In this document: one piece after another, positions 11,001-25,096 of the stretch
Layout: each line of letters starts with the position of its first letter
Position numbering within the stretch: position 1 is the stretch's first letter
Source of the DNA: Lineus longissimus
Taxonomy: Eukaryota > Nemertea > Pilidiophora > Heteronemertea > Lineidae
DNA: 64,000 bases
NCBI RefSeq assembly: GCF_910592395.1
Contig: NC_088319.1
Location: 15,872,001-15,936,000, forward strand
Direction of reading: 5' to 3'
Position numbers and translations under genes: made by a program
Notes under the pieces: generated by a model
What the model saw: the letters and a program-made list of their open reading frames with translations, nothing else
What the model was told of the DNA's origin: nothing
The model's database searches: none

Positions 11001-13181
11001 TAGTTACGGATCGCTTCATCGTTGTCTTTGATTGGCTCAATGGCACTGATGACCTCATCGGGCACGTCCAGCTTGGAGAGTTTGCAGATGTGTTTCAGCG
11101 ACTGGTAGGCCTGGAAGAAACGGATAAGATTTAGCACCCTCCAACAAGCCACGACCTGGGATCAAGTTGGCACTAGTGTGTGGTGGTCGTCACATGTGCC
11201 TGTAACAAGAATTGGTGATCATAACGACCTGCAATCAACTACCAAATTTACCCAAAGACAAGGGACTGCTTGTTTGCACTCCACTGCCAATGGAAGATCA
11301 TCTCGGCCACGGTTTGGGTTATGAAATCTGGAGATGACCTACTACAGCTTATGCAAGTTTGAAGTCAGCTTTCTAATCTTTTTTACCTGAATTGGCAAGA
11401 TCCCAGGCATAATTGGGCACTTAATTCCAATCTTCCGACAATCTTTAACAAACTTGATGAATGTCTCGGCCTTGAAGAATAGCTGGGTTATGATAAAATC
11501 GGCACCAGCGTCCACTTTCTCCTTCAGGTGCTGGAGGTCCTCTTCATAGGAGGCACAGTCAGGGTGGCCTGTGGGATAACCTGAAACACATAGACAAGAT
11601 AAGCTATGGGGACCAAACCATGCAAGCAAGACCACTTTTTTGCTTTTTGTCGTTGCACTGGAACTTGGCCTTCAGTTATAGTTGAGGAACAGCATAAAGA
11701 GCACTTCATTTGCCACTTGGCTTCAAATCAACCAAAGAGTTGAAAGCAAGTCAATATACCAACCTGCAACACAGATGGTGAAGAAATCCCCGTACACTTC
11801 TCTCATGTGTCGGACAAGGTCGGTGGCATAGTCGAAACCTTCTGGGTTCGGCTTCCATTCTTCATCAACAGGCGGATCTGAAAAGGACATGGCAGTATTA
11901 GCTATTTCATCATTATTTTTCAAATTTTATTTCATCAAAAATTTTAAATTTCTTAGCTTTTTGACATTTTTGAAGAACTTGCACGTCACAATCACCAGGG
12001 TTGGGAAATACTAATGTCAGCAAATGTAGATAAGGTCTTGACCCAGAAACAAGGAAAATTTTATGACCTCACCTGTTAGGTGAACCAGACATTTTAATGG
12101 GCCAGATCAGTCCAAGTCCAACATCAGGTACGTACAAACCATAGGTCAAGTGGCTCAATTAGAAAAGGTCACAAGTCTTTCTTTGTCCTTGTCAAGAGAC
12201 GAACTTTGGTTTCTGCACAAACTTGAAGCACTCTCCAGGGTTCTGTTTCTACACAGCCAGTGACTTTTGGTTGGGTCTTGAGTTCTGTCAAAGAACAGCC
12301 CAAGTATCCCATCATGTTTAAGATCAACACTTTGGACAAGTCGTAACAGGTCCTCTGGCAACAACCCTCGCTCTTTATTACCATGGACCAAACCTACCTC
12401 CTCTCAAGGCAAGGATGTTCCTGATGCCCAGGTCCTTGGCCTTCTCAAGGTATGCAGTAATCTCGGCCTTTGTCATGTTGCAGCAGGTCATGTGAAGCAT
12501 TGTCTCGATGCCGCAGTAGTTCAACATGGTGTTTGCAATCATGGTTGAGCTCGTCGGCTTGTCTGATCCTGGATCACCCGCTGGATGCCAGGTGATGTCA
12601 CAGAAGAGAGGCTGGCCTATAGCCATTCGATCAAATCTGGAGAGGAACAGTAAAATTTGTCAATTGTACAAAAAAGTACTTGTATAAAACTGGTCTACTA
12701 CATTTTTTGTTGAGCTTAACTTCTATTCTATGGGCATGATATGCACATTGTCACAACCAATGGACTCATTGATTCACCAACCAAAGCTAAAAGCCTGGCA
12801 GCAAAGTTATGGAGACAGATCTAATGCCAATAATGGGACCAAAATAAAGCGTAATAATCGGACAACTTTGCTTCTATATCTTTTGGTACTTCATTTCTAA
12901 TCTGACAATAAACCATCTAGTTTTCAGTCGACTCACCTTGCAATAAGATTCACTGCCCCATTAGCAGTTCTCGGCGGGAAGAACTCGAGTGAGAAGAACC
13001 TGTCTCTTGAATCAATACGGCAGTTTATTCGGTCGATGAGGCTGACGTAACGGCCACCCAATGCCGGCGATGAAGAGCGTGGCGAAGAGGAGTTATCACC
13101 ACCTCCATTCTTCAAACTGTTCAAACTGTTCTTCCGCGGAATTTCCACAGAACATGAACCACTTTGAAAATCCTCAGGCAT
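8024..13181 (-). CDS. MTHFR: Methylenetetrahydrofolate reductase
   Basis: This enzyme reduces 5,10-methylene-THF to 5-methyl-THF with FAD and NAD(P)H in the cytosol, feeding methionine synthesis. Nine coding exons keep phase throughout: 13181-12937, 12636-12398, 11877-11764, 11580-11387, 11110-10544, 10329-10147, 9904-9803, 9547-9425 and 8260-8024. They encode 667 aa (human protein 656). The first 45 residues are Ser-rich, like the phospho-regulated tail of animal MTHFR. The catalytic TIM barrel follows, with SLEFFPPRT (catalytic Glu about residue 66), [22 protein letters not shown] and [12 protein letters not shown]. The AGADF segment, where the human Ala222 variant site lies, keeps Ala. The C-terminal half is the SAM-binding regulatory domain ([38 protein letters not shown]). 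No damage was seen. A 5' UTR exon is likely near 13.9 kb (ACAACAG|GTAAAC). Confidence 0.97.
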
Positions 13182-14440
13182 TTTTTCGACTTATCCGTAC
13201 ACAGCAAAGAGACAAAGACGACGCATATATTGATGCATATAGTATTGAAAGAATTGTTTCCAAGAACAGGAAAAGCTGGAAAAAAGAGAAAGAAAGATTT
13301 AGAATCATTACCAGGGTCAGACTCCGAGGGAAGAGTCGGAGTGTCAGTCATCTGTTTTTCAACTGAGGCCTACTCAACTGAACTGGAACGGGAAGGGATG
13401 AATACCCAAAAAAAACCACAGCGTTTAGGTTTTCTGACGTGACAGTGGAGTACGACAACTGACATGATGATGAAAGCAGCATCGTGAAGATCGTCACCGA
13501 CACGACACCAACTGGCATTGCCATAATGCCATAAATCAGCAGTCACATTCAATCTGCTAGCCTAAGTGCGAGTGCAATAAAAAGCTCGCCTGCATGCAAC
13601 AGACAAGGAGAGTGGAATTGCTCAACCACCGAGCCTAGCCTGACCAATGACTTGATGATAATATGCATGCAGTGACAGCACTGATCATGTACAATCATTT
13701 CCAGGATCTAGAAATGTTTTGTTTGTAAACAATCCAGTCCAGGTTTGACAGATCAAATCTTGCCGGTAGATTTCTCATCTACGCCATGAAACCCTTCCTG
13801 AGTTGTAGCAAAATGAAGCTAGAAACTCTTCTCGATAAACTGATGCATTGCTTGGAAAACCATCAAGTTCTCACAAAATAATCAATGTTTACCTGTTGTG
13901 GTCCTTGGACCGCAGGCACAGAACACACTTCGATGATAGTTTGTAATACAATAGAGGCCGATCCATGGAAGCCAGAGTTTATATAGAGTATTGTAACCTA
14001 TCACGCTTAGCCTTACAGGTGCGCGTCAGCCTAAACCAATGAGAATATCCGTAAGCTCGGTTTGGATTTCCGCACTCATGGGTCTGTCTAATTGACTGTC
14101 ATAGTTTGGACTCAATTTGCTCGGTTATACTAATTCCCGACCTACCCCGACCTTTACCGACTTGCGGAAAATGCTGCCAAAATATAGTGTTTTTATCATC
14201 AGAATATTTATATTTGTACTGTTTACATACAACACGTCTGTTAATTTCAAGACTTTTGAACGATTCTAAGTTGAGCAAATCTTGGGAATTTTGGGACTCA
14301 TGTAAGATTAGTTTTCTCCACCAAACCCCAAACTGAAGAATTAACACTTTGTGTTTAACCTGCTTTCATTGTTTCGCAGTCAATTCATTAGTTACCAACA
14401 ATTATGCCTTAGAGGGGGCAGAATGGCACTGTTTAGACAA
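13182..14440. other. MTHFR upstream region
   Basis: Contains the probable non-coding first exon of MTHFR, with a donor at about 13897 on the minus strand. No other gene was recognised. Confidence 0.35.
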
Positions 14441-14484
14441 GAAACCTCTCCAACAGCCCCAGGAATATTGGATAGAACGGCACT

Positions 14485-14790
14485 GTCCTTGGTCGATCAC
14501 AACCGTTGTCTGGTGTAGCAGGTGAAATAGTCCACTGATAAAATTTGGTCCACTCTCTTTCATGACGTTGTCATTCGTCTCTCACAACCTATAGCTGGTG
14601 AAACAGGAGGTACAGTCCCTTGTCACAACCGGTGTCTGGTGTAGCAGGTGAAACAGCCCACTGATAAAATTTGGTCCCCTGTCTTTCATGACGTTGTCCA
14701 TCGTCTCTCACAACCTATAGCTGGTGAAACAGGAGGTACACTCCCTGGTCTATCACAAACAGTGTCTGGCTCGACAATTCCAGCCACAGA
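14485..14790. repeat. Tandem duplication, about 126-bp unit, 2.3 copies
   Basis: A unit containing TGTCTGGTGTAGCAGGTGAAA starts near 14507 and again near 14633, with a third partial start near 14763. Each full unit continues through GATAAAATTTGGTCC, CATGACGTTGTC and CTCACAACCTATAGC. The copies differ by few substitutions, so the duplication is fairly young. Confidence 0.9.
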
Positions 14791-15500
14791 AGTGGATCTG
14801 CCGGATGACCAAGCATAGGCACTGTAAATGCATTTTATCGACGATTTTTAAAAAATAATTTCCCCAATTCCTTCTACAACCAAGTATAAAATATGGTTCA
14901 GTGTCGTGTAAATCAATTAGCAGATAGAGGACTTGATGACTCGACAGACATTCGTACTTTGTAGTTCGTCGTTCGTAGGGCGCTCAGTTTCGATGCAATC
15001 ATTCGAAACAGAATACAATTCCCAACTTTGATAGCATGATATCAAACTTAATTCGGTCGGGTCACTTAATGGGTTGTCCATTAAACACTCCTGTCTCCTG
15101 GGTAAGACGAAGTAAAAATGAGTGATCCAATCTTGCCAGGCTTATTATAAAAGCTTCAGCCATCGTTGGATTGCCCTTGGATGCCTTATCCAGCAACAGG
15201 TTGTGAGGGACAGGGGCCGACGTCATGAAAGACATGGGCCCAAGTCATACATAACACCCATTCTGAACCATCAGAGTTAATCGGTCCGTTGGTGTAACGG
15301 AGTCCGGGTCGGCGGCCGCCGGCTGTGAAAGACCGGAGACTTCTCGTTTACCACAGCCAACAGGTTCTGTAAGTCCCCACCAGGAGAATGACACAAGCAG
15401 CTGGCGAATTTTTTTTTTCTGAACCTTTCGGGCAGTACATTGTACATTTGTACAGGGACTTTCAGCCAATCAGACTTCGACAAATACATGACGTCAGACG
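14791..15500. other. Intergenic, nothing recognised
   Basis: No exon-like open frame. It lies between the tandem duplication and the tRNA-like element. Confidence 0.3.
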
Positions 15501-15640
15501 TCTTAGAAACATTAGAGCAGTTGGTAGAGCGCTCGTCAGAAATGGCAGAATACGATGTTCGATCCAAAGGTCGCGAGTTCGAATCCGGTTGTGGACAACA
15601 TGTTTCTTTTTCACTTTATATTTTATTTTTTAATAATGCG
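15495..15640 (+). mobile_element. tRNA-derived SINE-like fragment
   Basis: A box-A-like stretch (TTAGAGCAGTTGGTAGAGC near 15511) and a box-B-like stretch (GAGTTCGAATCC near 15577) follow tRNA gene order. The boxes are too far apart for an intact tRNA, and the T-stem around TTCGAAT does not pair well. A long T/A-rich tail follows. It reads as a SINE head or decayed tRNA pseudogene, not a working tRNA gene. Confidence 0.5.
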
Positions 15641-15699
15641 TTTCTTTTCCCTTGTTATTTAGATTTTAGATATTTGAGTTATGCTGCCTGCAACATAGG

Positions 15700-15960
15700 C
15701 CTACCTACAGAAAGGACAATAACAATAGCCCATCTCCAAGATCCAAGGGATAGTCCTGTCAGATATCATATTGAGTATGAATATACAATGAGACTTGTAA
15801 CATGTGAATGGGCTTCCTCCAGTATGAATATGTTTCTCTGCAATGAGACTTGTCTTTCGATACTGCCTCATGTGTATGGTCTTCCTCCAGTATATTTTGA
15901 TGTCGAGAAGCCGAATGCTTATGCAGATTTCTTTTCCAAGGGACAATTACCAAGGTCAAC
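15700..15960 (-). pseudogene. Decayed C2H2 zinc-finger fragment
   Basis: The minus strand reads KTSLIAEKHIHTGGSPFTC, which matches the end of one Kruppel-type finger and its linker (HxHTGEKPF-type) running into the next. A second degraded linker precedes it, with the TGGAGGAAG segment repeated about 78 bp away (84 bp would be an intact finger). Finger cysteines are missing and the frame is poor, so this is a relic beyond the 3' end of POLRMT. An overlapping plus-strand 217-codon frame is its shadow plus the SINE. Confidence 0.5.
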
Positions 15961-16141
15961 TAAATCTTTCCCAATTTGGAACAAACAGAAAAATATATTA
16001 TTTTTAATACCGGTAGAATTTATTAGGAATACAGAAATGTGCAACAAAAATCAAAGATTACAATACATCAGCACATCTGGTTCAAGATGTTAGAAAATTT
16101 TTGTTTCAACAGCTGTAAGTGTCACTTGAGTCTTCTTGAGA

Positions 16142-19100
16142 TTAACTGAAGAAATATGTTGACTTGAGGACGTTCTCGAGGTCAAAGGAACCTGAAAAGA
16201 AAAGGAAAATCAGGAACGGAATGGAATGGAATCACTCTAGCACAAAAAAAACAATCATAGAGTGAGTAACTGCGAGAAAATGATATGTATTGTGTGCAAC
16301 TCTCACCTCTTTGAGGGACTTTAGCCAGAGCAGCATTTAATAACTTCATTGACAAGGCAAGTTTACCATCATCCTTCTCTAGGACACTGCAACATAGAAG
16401 AACAAGTTAAACATAATCAATATTCAGTTCATCTGCATTCAGATTCTTCTTCTGCATTCAGATTTTGTAACAACAATAGCTTGTCCCATCCCACAGCCTT
16501 GTTAAGGCTCGGATGAGTCTTAAACTTCAAAGTACGTTGAGTCTTAAACTACTGTGGAAGTTACTAATTCAGCAGGCATACCTTTCCGGGATGGCGTAAT
16601 TCTGTATCATGAAGTCAGATAAATTCTCCAGAACTGGTTGCTGATGAAGCCGGACGAACTGTTCTCGGCAGATCTTGTTCATAACATCAACATCACAGGG
16701 GTGCGTCCAATAGCAATCGTGAACAGACACATACGTGATGCCGGCTCTGAAATGTGAAAATACCAAAGCAGGTTATACATGTACATTTACCTAGTGTGGG
16801 ATCAACTCCTTGTTCTGGTATAGCCAGGTAAATGTGTTTATTCAAGAAGGCAATTGAAATGAAATGAGCCATGATACCATTTATAGTTCTTACCTCAAAC
16901 AGTAAAGAGCAGTCAACATCATGTGTGTCGAGTCCAGGGAATGGATGTAGTTTGGAGGGAAACCATTCTTTTGTTTTTGAGCATTTGGCTTCCTGAAAAG
17001 ATGAAAAATACACATGCAGAATCTCAGGAAAGGCCATCTGTGGTGACAATGACAACAGGATATTGTGATAGGTGGCTGGAAAGCTTCAACCCATATGCCA
17101 GTAACCCTCAACAGCTCCTCTAACCTGGCCTTGAACAAACTAATTCCGTGTTGATCTTGGATATCACTTGCATGTAAATACAGAAGAAATATCAACACTG
17201 ACTAGACTTACTGAAACATGTTATGTTTATCCTCCATGAAAGCACCATATTTATTCATCTTGACTGTTCTGTGGTAGGGCTGGATGACCGGAAGGCCAAG
17301 AGGTGTCAACCACTGAACCGGCTTGTTACTAATCTTAGATATCAGTTGAGCGCACATCACAAACCAATCCTGAAATTTGATGACACATGTGAAATTTACA
17401 AATATGATGTACTCCAGGCCTGCCCCTGATGGTTTTCAGGCACTTGACTCTTTACAAGGATGTGCTCCAGTTATGGGTTAGAACTGTGTTTGATTTGGTT
17501 CACAATGATGATGGGTAACTCTCAACTCTTGAGACTATAAGACTGAACAATGATAAACATCATCATCTAAAAGGTAAAATATGAAGCTATCTTCTCACCT
17601 GGATTTCTTTCGTAGCACTGAACATCTCTCTCAGGCAGTAGAAGGTCTTGTCCGTCAGGTAAACACTCGCTGTCCACGCATGCTCTCGAGGAAACTCATC
17701 GATATATTTGAGCTGACGTAAAATCTGATATTTAGCACCATACCGTGTAACTCCGTACACGGTCGTCATCACAGTCTGCTTTATAACCTGAAATAGAAGT
17801 CCAGAAATTATTCCACAGGCCGCTCTTTTCAGACAGAGCAGTTTGTTTTTCATTTCCTGATTGTCAAGTCAATCCAAAAGGACCATCTGGCCCTTAATTA
17901 TTGTAACAAAGATCAAGAATAGACATAGGACCTGATGACCTGATTTGAATAAAAACTTGGCACACCCCCCAAACAACTTGAATCATAAGATACAAATAGC
18001 CTGGTTGTGGGTGGGTGCAGTTATCTCCCATGAGTCTGTTGGAAACACACAATGTACATTACCTTTCTCGCCACGAATCCTTCGAGTATTTTAGCGATCT
18101 CCAAGCCGTCTGCTGCATCTTTGAGTCTCTCTCGTTCAACCTGAAGTTAAACAAGAAAGTGAAAGAGATCATTACACTCATTGCATGGTTCTGGAGTCAC
18201 TTTCCTCAATTTGGAATATAGGAATGTGGTCTGTACAAAGTTCATTTTCAACAAGTACACAAACTTACCATATCCACTACATCACTGTACACATCGGAAG
18301 GCTTTTCAAATGGGAACAAATTGACTGACTCCGCACCGGCCCGGTCCCGACCCAAAGCAGCATAATGTTGGAGGCCATTACAGGAGCCATCTTGATGAAC
18401 TGGGAAGTGGCAGATGTACTTGGTGGGGTCAGGTGACCGGACGGCTTGGGCGACCTCCATGCAGCAGGCTAACGTCTGCCAGGGTTCGTCGGACTGTCTC
18501 CACCACTGTTTGCCCTGGAAATCACAATTGTTGTGTTGAATTAGGTGGTGCATATACAAGGTCAATCTAAAGGCACAAACCAAGCGAGAAGCATATAAAG
18601 TTGTGATGGCCCAAGACAGACTTCAAGGCTTTTCCAAAAACAAAAGGTGTCCAACCCACACTCATAGGAAAAAAGTTAGGGAAAGAGTACTTACAGTAAG
18701 TGGACTATCAGCAGTATCGAGAATATCCTGCATGGAATCATTAGCATACTGAAGCCTCTCGGCGTTAGAGCATCGTTTCTTCATACCCGTCAGATTGACC
18801 AAGTGAATCTTTAACCAATCCAGACCCTCCTCTCCCAGGGGCTTTCCCTTGGCGAACAGTAGCATACTGCGCACAACATCACTCCCTGGAACAAATCAGA
18901 TAGATGCTATTTACATTACAAATGTTTATGCCATTCCAATTGTCATATAACATGTTAGAGAATTTAAACTTTGTCTTCATGAGTAAATATTGAGTACATG
19001 TACAATGGCAGACAGAATGGACTCAAGTATTCTATGCCCCATGGCCAGGTAGCTATTTCCATAGATCTGACTGGAACTGTTTGGAGATCTTACCCAAATG

Positions 19101-22100
19101 ATTAAAATGAGGAGGAGTGGGATAAACTCTGCCCCTGAAATCCATGTTATGAGGGAACCAGAACACTTCATCCCGGTACCGATTAGCAATGGACAGGCGG
19201 TAGAGTTCGTTACACCACAGACTGTACATCTCAGATCGTTGTTGCTTCAGGCGAATACGCTCTCTGATGACCTTTGACCTCTCTTCCTTCTCCATCTCAC
19301 TAAAACAAACGACGTCAATACTATTCATCAACAAATGGGCCACTCAAGGTAATTTTTATTCTTTTTGTTTACACCAGTCTGAGGGAGACTGGCCTACTTC
19401 GCTTTGGTGGACAATCAGTCTAGGAGAAGGAAAACTCTGATATAAAACCTTGTAGTAGATTGGAATCCTAAAGGTGCACTATGCATGTCCACTGGGGTGT
19501 TCAAACTCCCCGACTCCCCAAATCCAATAACTACAAGTAGCTCAGGACTTACTGTGTTATCGTTGGTAAAGGAGGGCACTCGGACACCGGGGCAGGTATG
19601 TCCACCGACATGTCACCCTTGTTGTTGAAGATGCTGATCACAACGTCCAATACCTGAGGAGAAAATGAAGGCAATCATGACAAAATGAATCCACACAAAA
19701 TGATTCAAAGTGTTGCCCTGGAATACTTCCCACTGAAGTTGCAGCCATTTTCTGCTGCATCCCCTTCAGAGGAACTGATATACATTGCACTGTCAGCCCT
19801 ACAAAAGAACTCCTGGTACTTCACCTCCAAAACTGTCTATGACAACAACAAGAAAGATATAAGTTTGATGCACTGCAGAAAGACTTTCGGTATGAATCTG
19901 AGCAATCTAAAAGGATGGCTTGTCATTCAACTGATCCCCAGCGGACTCTGGCACTAAACTTACAGGTTTATTTATAATCCATGCACATGAGCTGAGTGTA
20001 TTGAGTGCATCAAACACTGGGTACAGCTGGCTCTGTGGCATGGAGTGAAGGAGTTCTTTCTGCTGGATAGCTTCCTCAGGAAGACGGATGATTTTGGCTG
20101 CAAACCATAAATATGAAGGAGCATGAATGCATTCGGACAGCCACGTTGAATACTTCACATTGGCTTACGGTAACATCAACCTAAATTGTATCCAGACCAG
20201 CACTACAGAAGCTCAATTGTGTCACAAACCAAACTTTTACCTTCCAGTACATAGAATCATGAATTTGGGATAACAAGGACATTGCTTGAAGCGTTACTTA
20301 CTTGAAGCAAGCAGACTACCACCATAGCGCACAGAGCCCCATGGCACAGGCGGGACGACCATCGGGACCTCTAACATGTTGAACTGTAGATCACGTAGGT
20401 TGGCATTCTCAAACAAACGCACCAGAGACGGATGGGGCTGGAAAAAGAATAAAGATTATGAGCATCACAAACCAGGGGAACTGACACATTACCAAATGTT
20501 CAAACATTGACCACAACCACTCATTTGTGGAGTGGAGCATAACTGAGAATCCACAGCTTAGGTAAAAACTTTCCTCCCTCAACACAACACAGTGCTTTGT
20601 TGAATACGTCAAGGGGGGGGGGACAACTACTCCTAAACTCTCACCTTGACCTCTTGTTTTTGTTGAGCTCCATACGTCCGGTAGATGGTATAAAACGCTG
20701 GAAGTTTTCTGAAACAAATCAAGCAGTCAGTGAGAGTAGATGATAAAAAGTGCGATACATGAAGGACTCAACAGCAAGAGCTTACTTTCTCAAACAAATT
20801 TTCCTTCTTTGGTGTGAACATCAACGCAAAACGGGCAGTGAGTGATGAGTAGCCCACTAGAACGTGAGTCCATCAATACCAAAATAAGATATGTACCTTT
20901 CTTCGCCATCACCTGACGCACCCATGTCAATCTTCGTCTCGTACAGGATGATGTCATAGAGGAACTTGCCGACTCCGCGCAGCACACTATGTGGCCATTG
21001 CTTCTCTTCTATGTCCTGGAGGTAAGAAAAAACAAGATGAACTTTCACTAGAAGATTTTGATCAATAATTTCTGATGTAACCATTACTAAACCTATTGAA
21101 GTTATAGTTCACACTTTTTCTCAAAATGTAACTTACCAAACACGGTCCATCGGTCATCTGGGCATCAAGGTGCTGCCACATCTCTCGATGGTTCTTGAAT
21201 GAGCCCATATCGTCAGATGTATAGAGTGTGGCATACTGCTTATAAAGGTCCGTTATCTTCTTGACGTGCTTGTTCCGGATCTTATCCACAATGATGTATT
21301 TGTTCAGCACCTGAAGCAGAAATACTCCACTGCAATTATTTTTGAATTTGGTAAAACGTACTTGCTTTTTGACAAGTTCAACAGACAAATCATTGTTCTG
21401 GCAGTGAAAGATTTAAACTCTGGTACCTACCTTCTGACCAAGTTTGAGCCAGAGATTACTCAAAGACGGACTGTAGTTCTCCGAGTCGGTAGCCAAGTGG
21501 TTGATCTCATGAGCCATGAGGTCTACGTACTGACTCGTATCGAGGACTTTCAGGTACGGATAGAGGGAGAGGAGCGACTGGCCGTCGACGCGCTGCTTCA
21601 TGAACCTCAGGTTCCTTTCGAAGGCACACTGGAGTGCTTCACGGCTGGTCGCTTTCCATTTCTCGAGTCGTTCTCGCTGGAATACAAGATCATTTCAGAA
21701 CATCATCATCAAGAGACTATCGAATTACCAACAGCTTGAAATGTGTAACACTCACTTACGGTAACTGGATAAATGGATCCAAATCCCACATTTGCCTGTC
21801 CTTGTGTGTTCAGATTTACCTTCAATTTGTGACTATCATGTCGTGCTTGTCAGGCACATAAATCACAGCCATGACTGTGGACAGCGCTTCTAATTGTCAT
21901 GGATTAGGTCCTAATATTCCACTATGGGGAAAGTGGCGGATGCTCAGCACTGAAAGGATACGTCCCGCTGCAGTGCACAACAACTTACACAGTCTTTGAG
22001 GTGTTCTGTCAGTGGTACCGCTGCCTGGATGGACGGCACCTCGACATAGTCGGACAGCTCCTGTTTGAGTTGTGCATCTAGACACTTTACTAGTTCATCA

Positions 22101-25096
22101 ACTGTGACCGGACCTTGGTAAGGATTCATCTCAATTGTCTAAAAGATTGAATAAAGCAGTGCAAATCAAATTTTTTAAACATTAATCACAGAATTGACAC
22201 ATCATCAATACTTTTGCAAACCAGCGATACCTGACTTGCTTCAAAAGATGAATGAACTTTTATTTACCTCTGATGGGGTCCTTTCTCTATTCAGCTCATC
22301 AAGCAACGAGACTGAATACTTCTCCGAACTGCCTGACAGGTATGGTTTGAAGTTCGGTCGTACTTTCCAGATGGCTTTCAGGACTAAATCTTTCTCATCT
22401 CCTGTGAAGACGCAATTCTGGAGAACATCGGCAAGAACGAAACCCTGAAAGACAACAGTCAAGAGATTAAATCAAATTGGAGGCACAGTGGTCGTAATGT
22501 TACAATCCTCTCAATAAGATGAAACACGGAGATGGATGAATCGTACTCAAAGGTTTTTCTAGAGGCATTTTTTCTTGAAAGAGAAATACAACATTTGGCT
22601 AACACTCACATGTTTTTCAATATCTCTGATAACTTTCTCGGCCATATCGGAACGGAACTTTTTCTGTCGTGCAAGACATTCAAGGCTAGGTGTAAATGAC
22701 TGCATGGTTGGTTTAAGGCCGCTCTCCTTCAGGTGGCTGAACATGCTTCGAATCACATCCAGACGGCCCTGAAAATATAAAATGACATCAGTGTAATCAG
22801 GAAAATTCGACTCTCCCAGGAAAGGGACTACACTGTAGCTTCGAGGGAATCAAAATGTCTGCTTTAACTACTGAAATGTCTCTCACAACAAAGATGCTTT
22901 CACGTTCTTCCGACTGAGAGGTCTGGAAAGCCTACTGTTTCAGCCCTTAAGCAAAATACTTACCAGTTTAGCATAGCCATGCATAATCATGTTGAAGATA
23001 GAGACGTCAGTGATCTTGTAATACTGGTAGGACTTTTTCTTCGACATGCTCGACAACTTGCAAAAGATTATCGCAGATCGAGCTTTCAGGTGCTGTAGAA
23101 AACAAGAATGCAGCGACGTTAGGACGTACGCATTCAGTGCATTGCAACGAACGCTAGATAAAGATGTTTTAGATAGAGACAGCCAACTGAAATCACTAAC
23201 AGTTAGTCTTTTAAAAGCTGTAGGGTCAATTTCGTTTATCAAATCCATGTAGAGTGCAGAACACCACAGTAAGTATACGCGTAAATTAGGGTAACATTTG
23301 GGTGTAATTGGTTACAACAACGACTGCAATTTCCTCCAAAAATGATAAAGAAAAAATATTGAAAATAGAACTTACCAAGCCAGCATAAAGGCAGGCATCA
23401 ACAAAAGACTTCAATTCTATATTGAACGCCCAAACCTTGCCTTCAACTTCCATCTGAGCTGGGTCGATCTTGAGCATTCGTTCGCGCTGTTTACTCTTGG
23501 CCTGCAGACTGAACAGCAAGTCCCTGACGTCACTGCCATGACTTCCATCGAGCAACGATTCCAACCTGTCCGCAATCTCTTTATCGTGGTTGTCTTCAAC
23601 TACTGGTTCTAAAACCTGTGACTCCTCTTGAAGAACCGGATCAGAAAATGCTGGTATAGTACTGATCTTTGAATCAGCCGGTATTGATGGGCTCTTCTTT
23701 ATTTCGGAAGTTTTGTCTGCTTTTTCTAAAGTTTTCCTTTTGGCTTTTTTAGTTCTTTTCGCCTTGCCCATGGCTTTGGAGGTACTGGATACTTTTAAAC
23801 TTTTCACTGGATTCAATGACGTGAATGTCTCAATTTCCAACTCCTCAAATGCTTCAGGTGTCATCGAACTCTCAAAAGGTGGCGGGCTCTCTATCACAGA
23901 ATGTAAATCAAGTTGTCTATCTGATACAAAACTAGTTTCTGACACCAAACCCTCCTCTGCCAGAGGCTCTTGGGAAAGAGGCACATTTTCTACAGCAGGC
24001 AAACCGAACTGTTTTCTAAAACTATTCAAACTATTGGAAAAGTCTTCTTCTGATACATTATTTGTCACATCATTTGAGGTTTTTTCCCTGTCTTTGAAAA
24101 ATGTGGCCAAAAATTCATCATTTTGAACTATTCTAGATTTGTCATCGACACCAAAAGATGGAGCTAGCTCTGCTTTTCGTCTGTGTGTCCCCAGCTGAAG
24201 ATTGTTTTGTATGTTCTGCATCTCCCTCATATGAACATCCAGAACTGAAAGACAAGATTTCAGTAACGTAATCGTATGCAACTGGGATTCAATGTGCCCA
24301 ATTAAATGACAAGTTAGGCACCCGTCAGGCAATTCAGAGAGACATGAGAATGAACTAAGACTAGAAGTTCACAGTTATAACAGAGAATGACCATACACTT
24401 ATTGACTGCTAGAACCTAATCACATGACATACCCTGAACCGTTTCCCTGTGGACAAGCTCCCTCTTGAAACTGTTCTGCTTCTTCTGCCATTTTTTCTTT
24501 GACGAATGGATGATGTCAGCTTTAGATGTGGATGTAGAATGTTGAGCTGCAAGAAAGCATCTTGAGAATGAGACAGGACTATGAGCCATAAACCAACTCA
24601 TGGGTTAGGATTGTCCGATGTCTCCGAGGTGCAATCTATCAAGGGAAATTCCGGAAGTCAGTCTGACCGCCTTACACCTCCGGCTGGCACCTGTGACCCA
24701 CACCCATGATGATGATGGGGACCCGGCCAGTTGTGAAGGCCAAAGATAGGCAACCCACCCGAAGTAAGTAGGCCCTCTGCTCTGTCATGATGAGCTCTCT
24801 GGCTTAGCTAACCAACAAGCCACTGAAGCCTAGTTTATAGCGGGATAATCGGGCTAAACAGTGAGATAAGCCAGCAGCCAGGAACGTACTACGACTATAA
24901 AGTACAAGAACTTAGAAGGGACAAGGGTGAACTAAATGACTAAAAAGAAGTCGTTACCTGGCTGAAAAGCACGGTTAGCGATGCAGGATCGGCATGAAAA
25001 CAGCTGTCGTAGATCAATGGGATATCTAGAACACGATGACGATGATCCAAGGATAAAGCTTGAACTGATATTGGATAATTTCAGCAGATAAGACAT
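16142..25096 (-). CDS. POLRMT: Mitochondrial DNA-directed RNA polymerase
   Basis: Single-subunit, T7-like polymerase that transcribes mtDNA and primes its replication. Coding exons, all phase-consistent: 25096-24958, 24546-24433, 24244-23376, 23092-22964, 22768-22610, 22444-22268, 22138-21989, 21676-21431, 21310-21137, 21015-20897, 20708-20645, 20437-20302, 20097-19964, 19653-19553, 19299-19094, 18885-18695, 18514-18269, 18140-18063, 17787-17599, 17369-17212, 16992-16894, 16746-16582, 16386-16307 and 16191-16142. They encode 1390 aa (human 1230). The N-terminus (MSYLLKL.., basic, Ser-rich) fits a mitochondrial presequence. A long poorly conserved Ser/Lys-rich region follows, then pentatricopeptide-like helices (about 395-450). 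Catalytic motifs: DFRGR (about 957), DGSCNGLQH (Asp about 1078), KQTVMTTVYG (Lys 1147, Tyr 1155) and VHD (Asp about 1303). It ends STYFFS, as in other animals. A minus-strand AATAAA (plus 16019-16024) is the likely poly(A) signal. Confidence 0.97.

Noticed and set aside
15511-15600. Functional tRNA gene
   Set aside because: Box spacing is too long and the T-stem does not pair; better read as a SINE or pseudogene.
15440-16093. 217-codon plus-strand frame
   Set aside because: Runs through the tRNA-like SINE and antisense to zinc-finger remnants; no protein domain of its own.
21266-21739. 157-codon plus-strand frame
   Set aside because: Antisense shadow of POLRMT exons 8 and 9.
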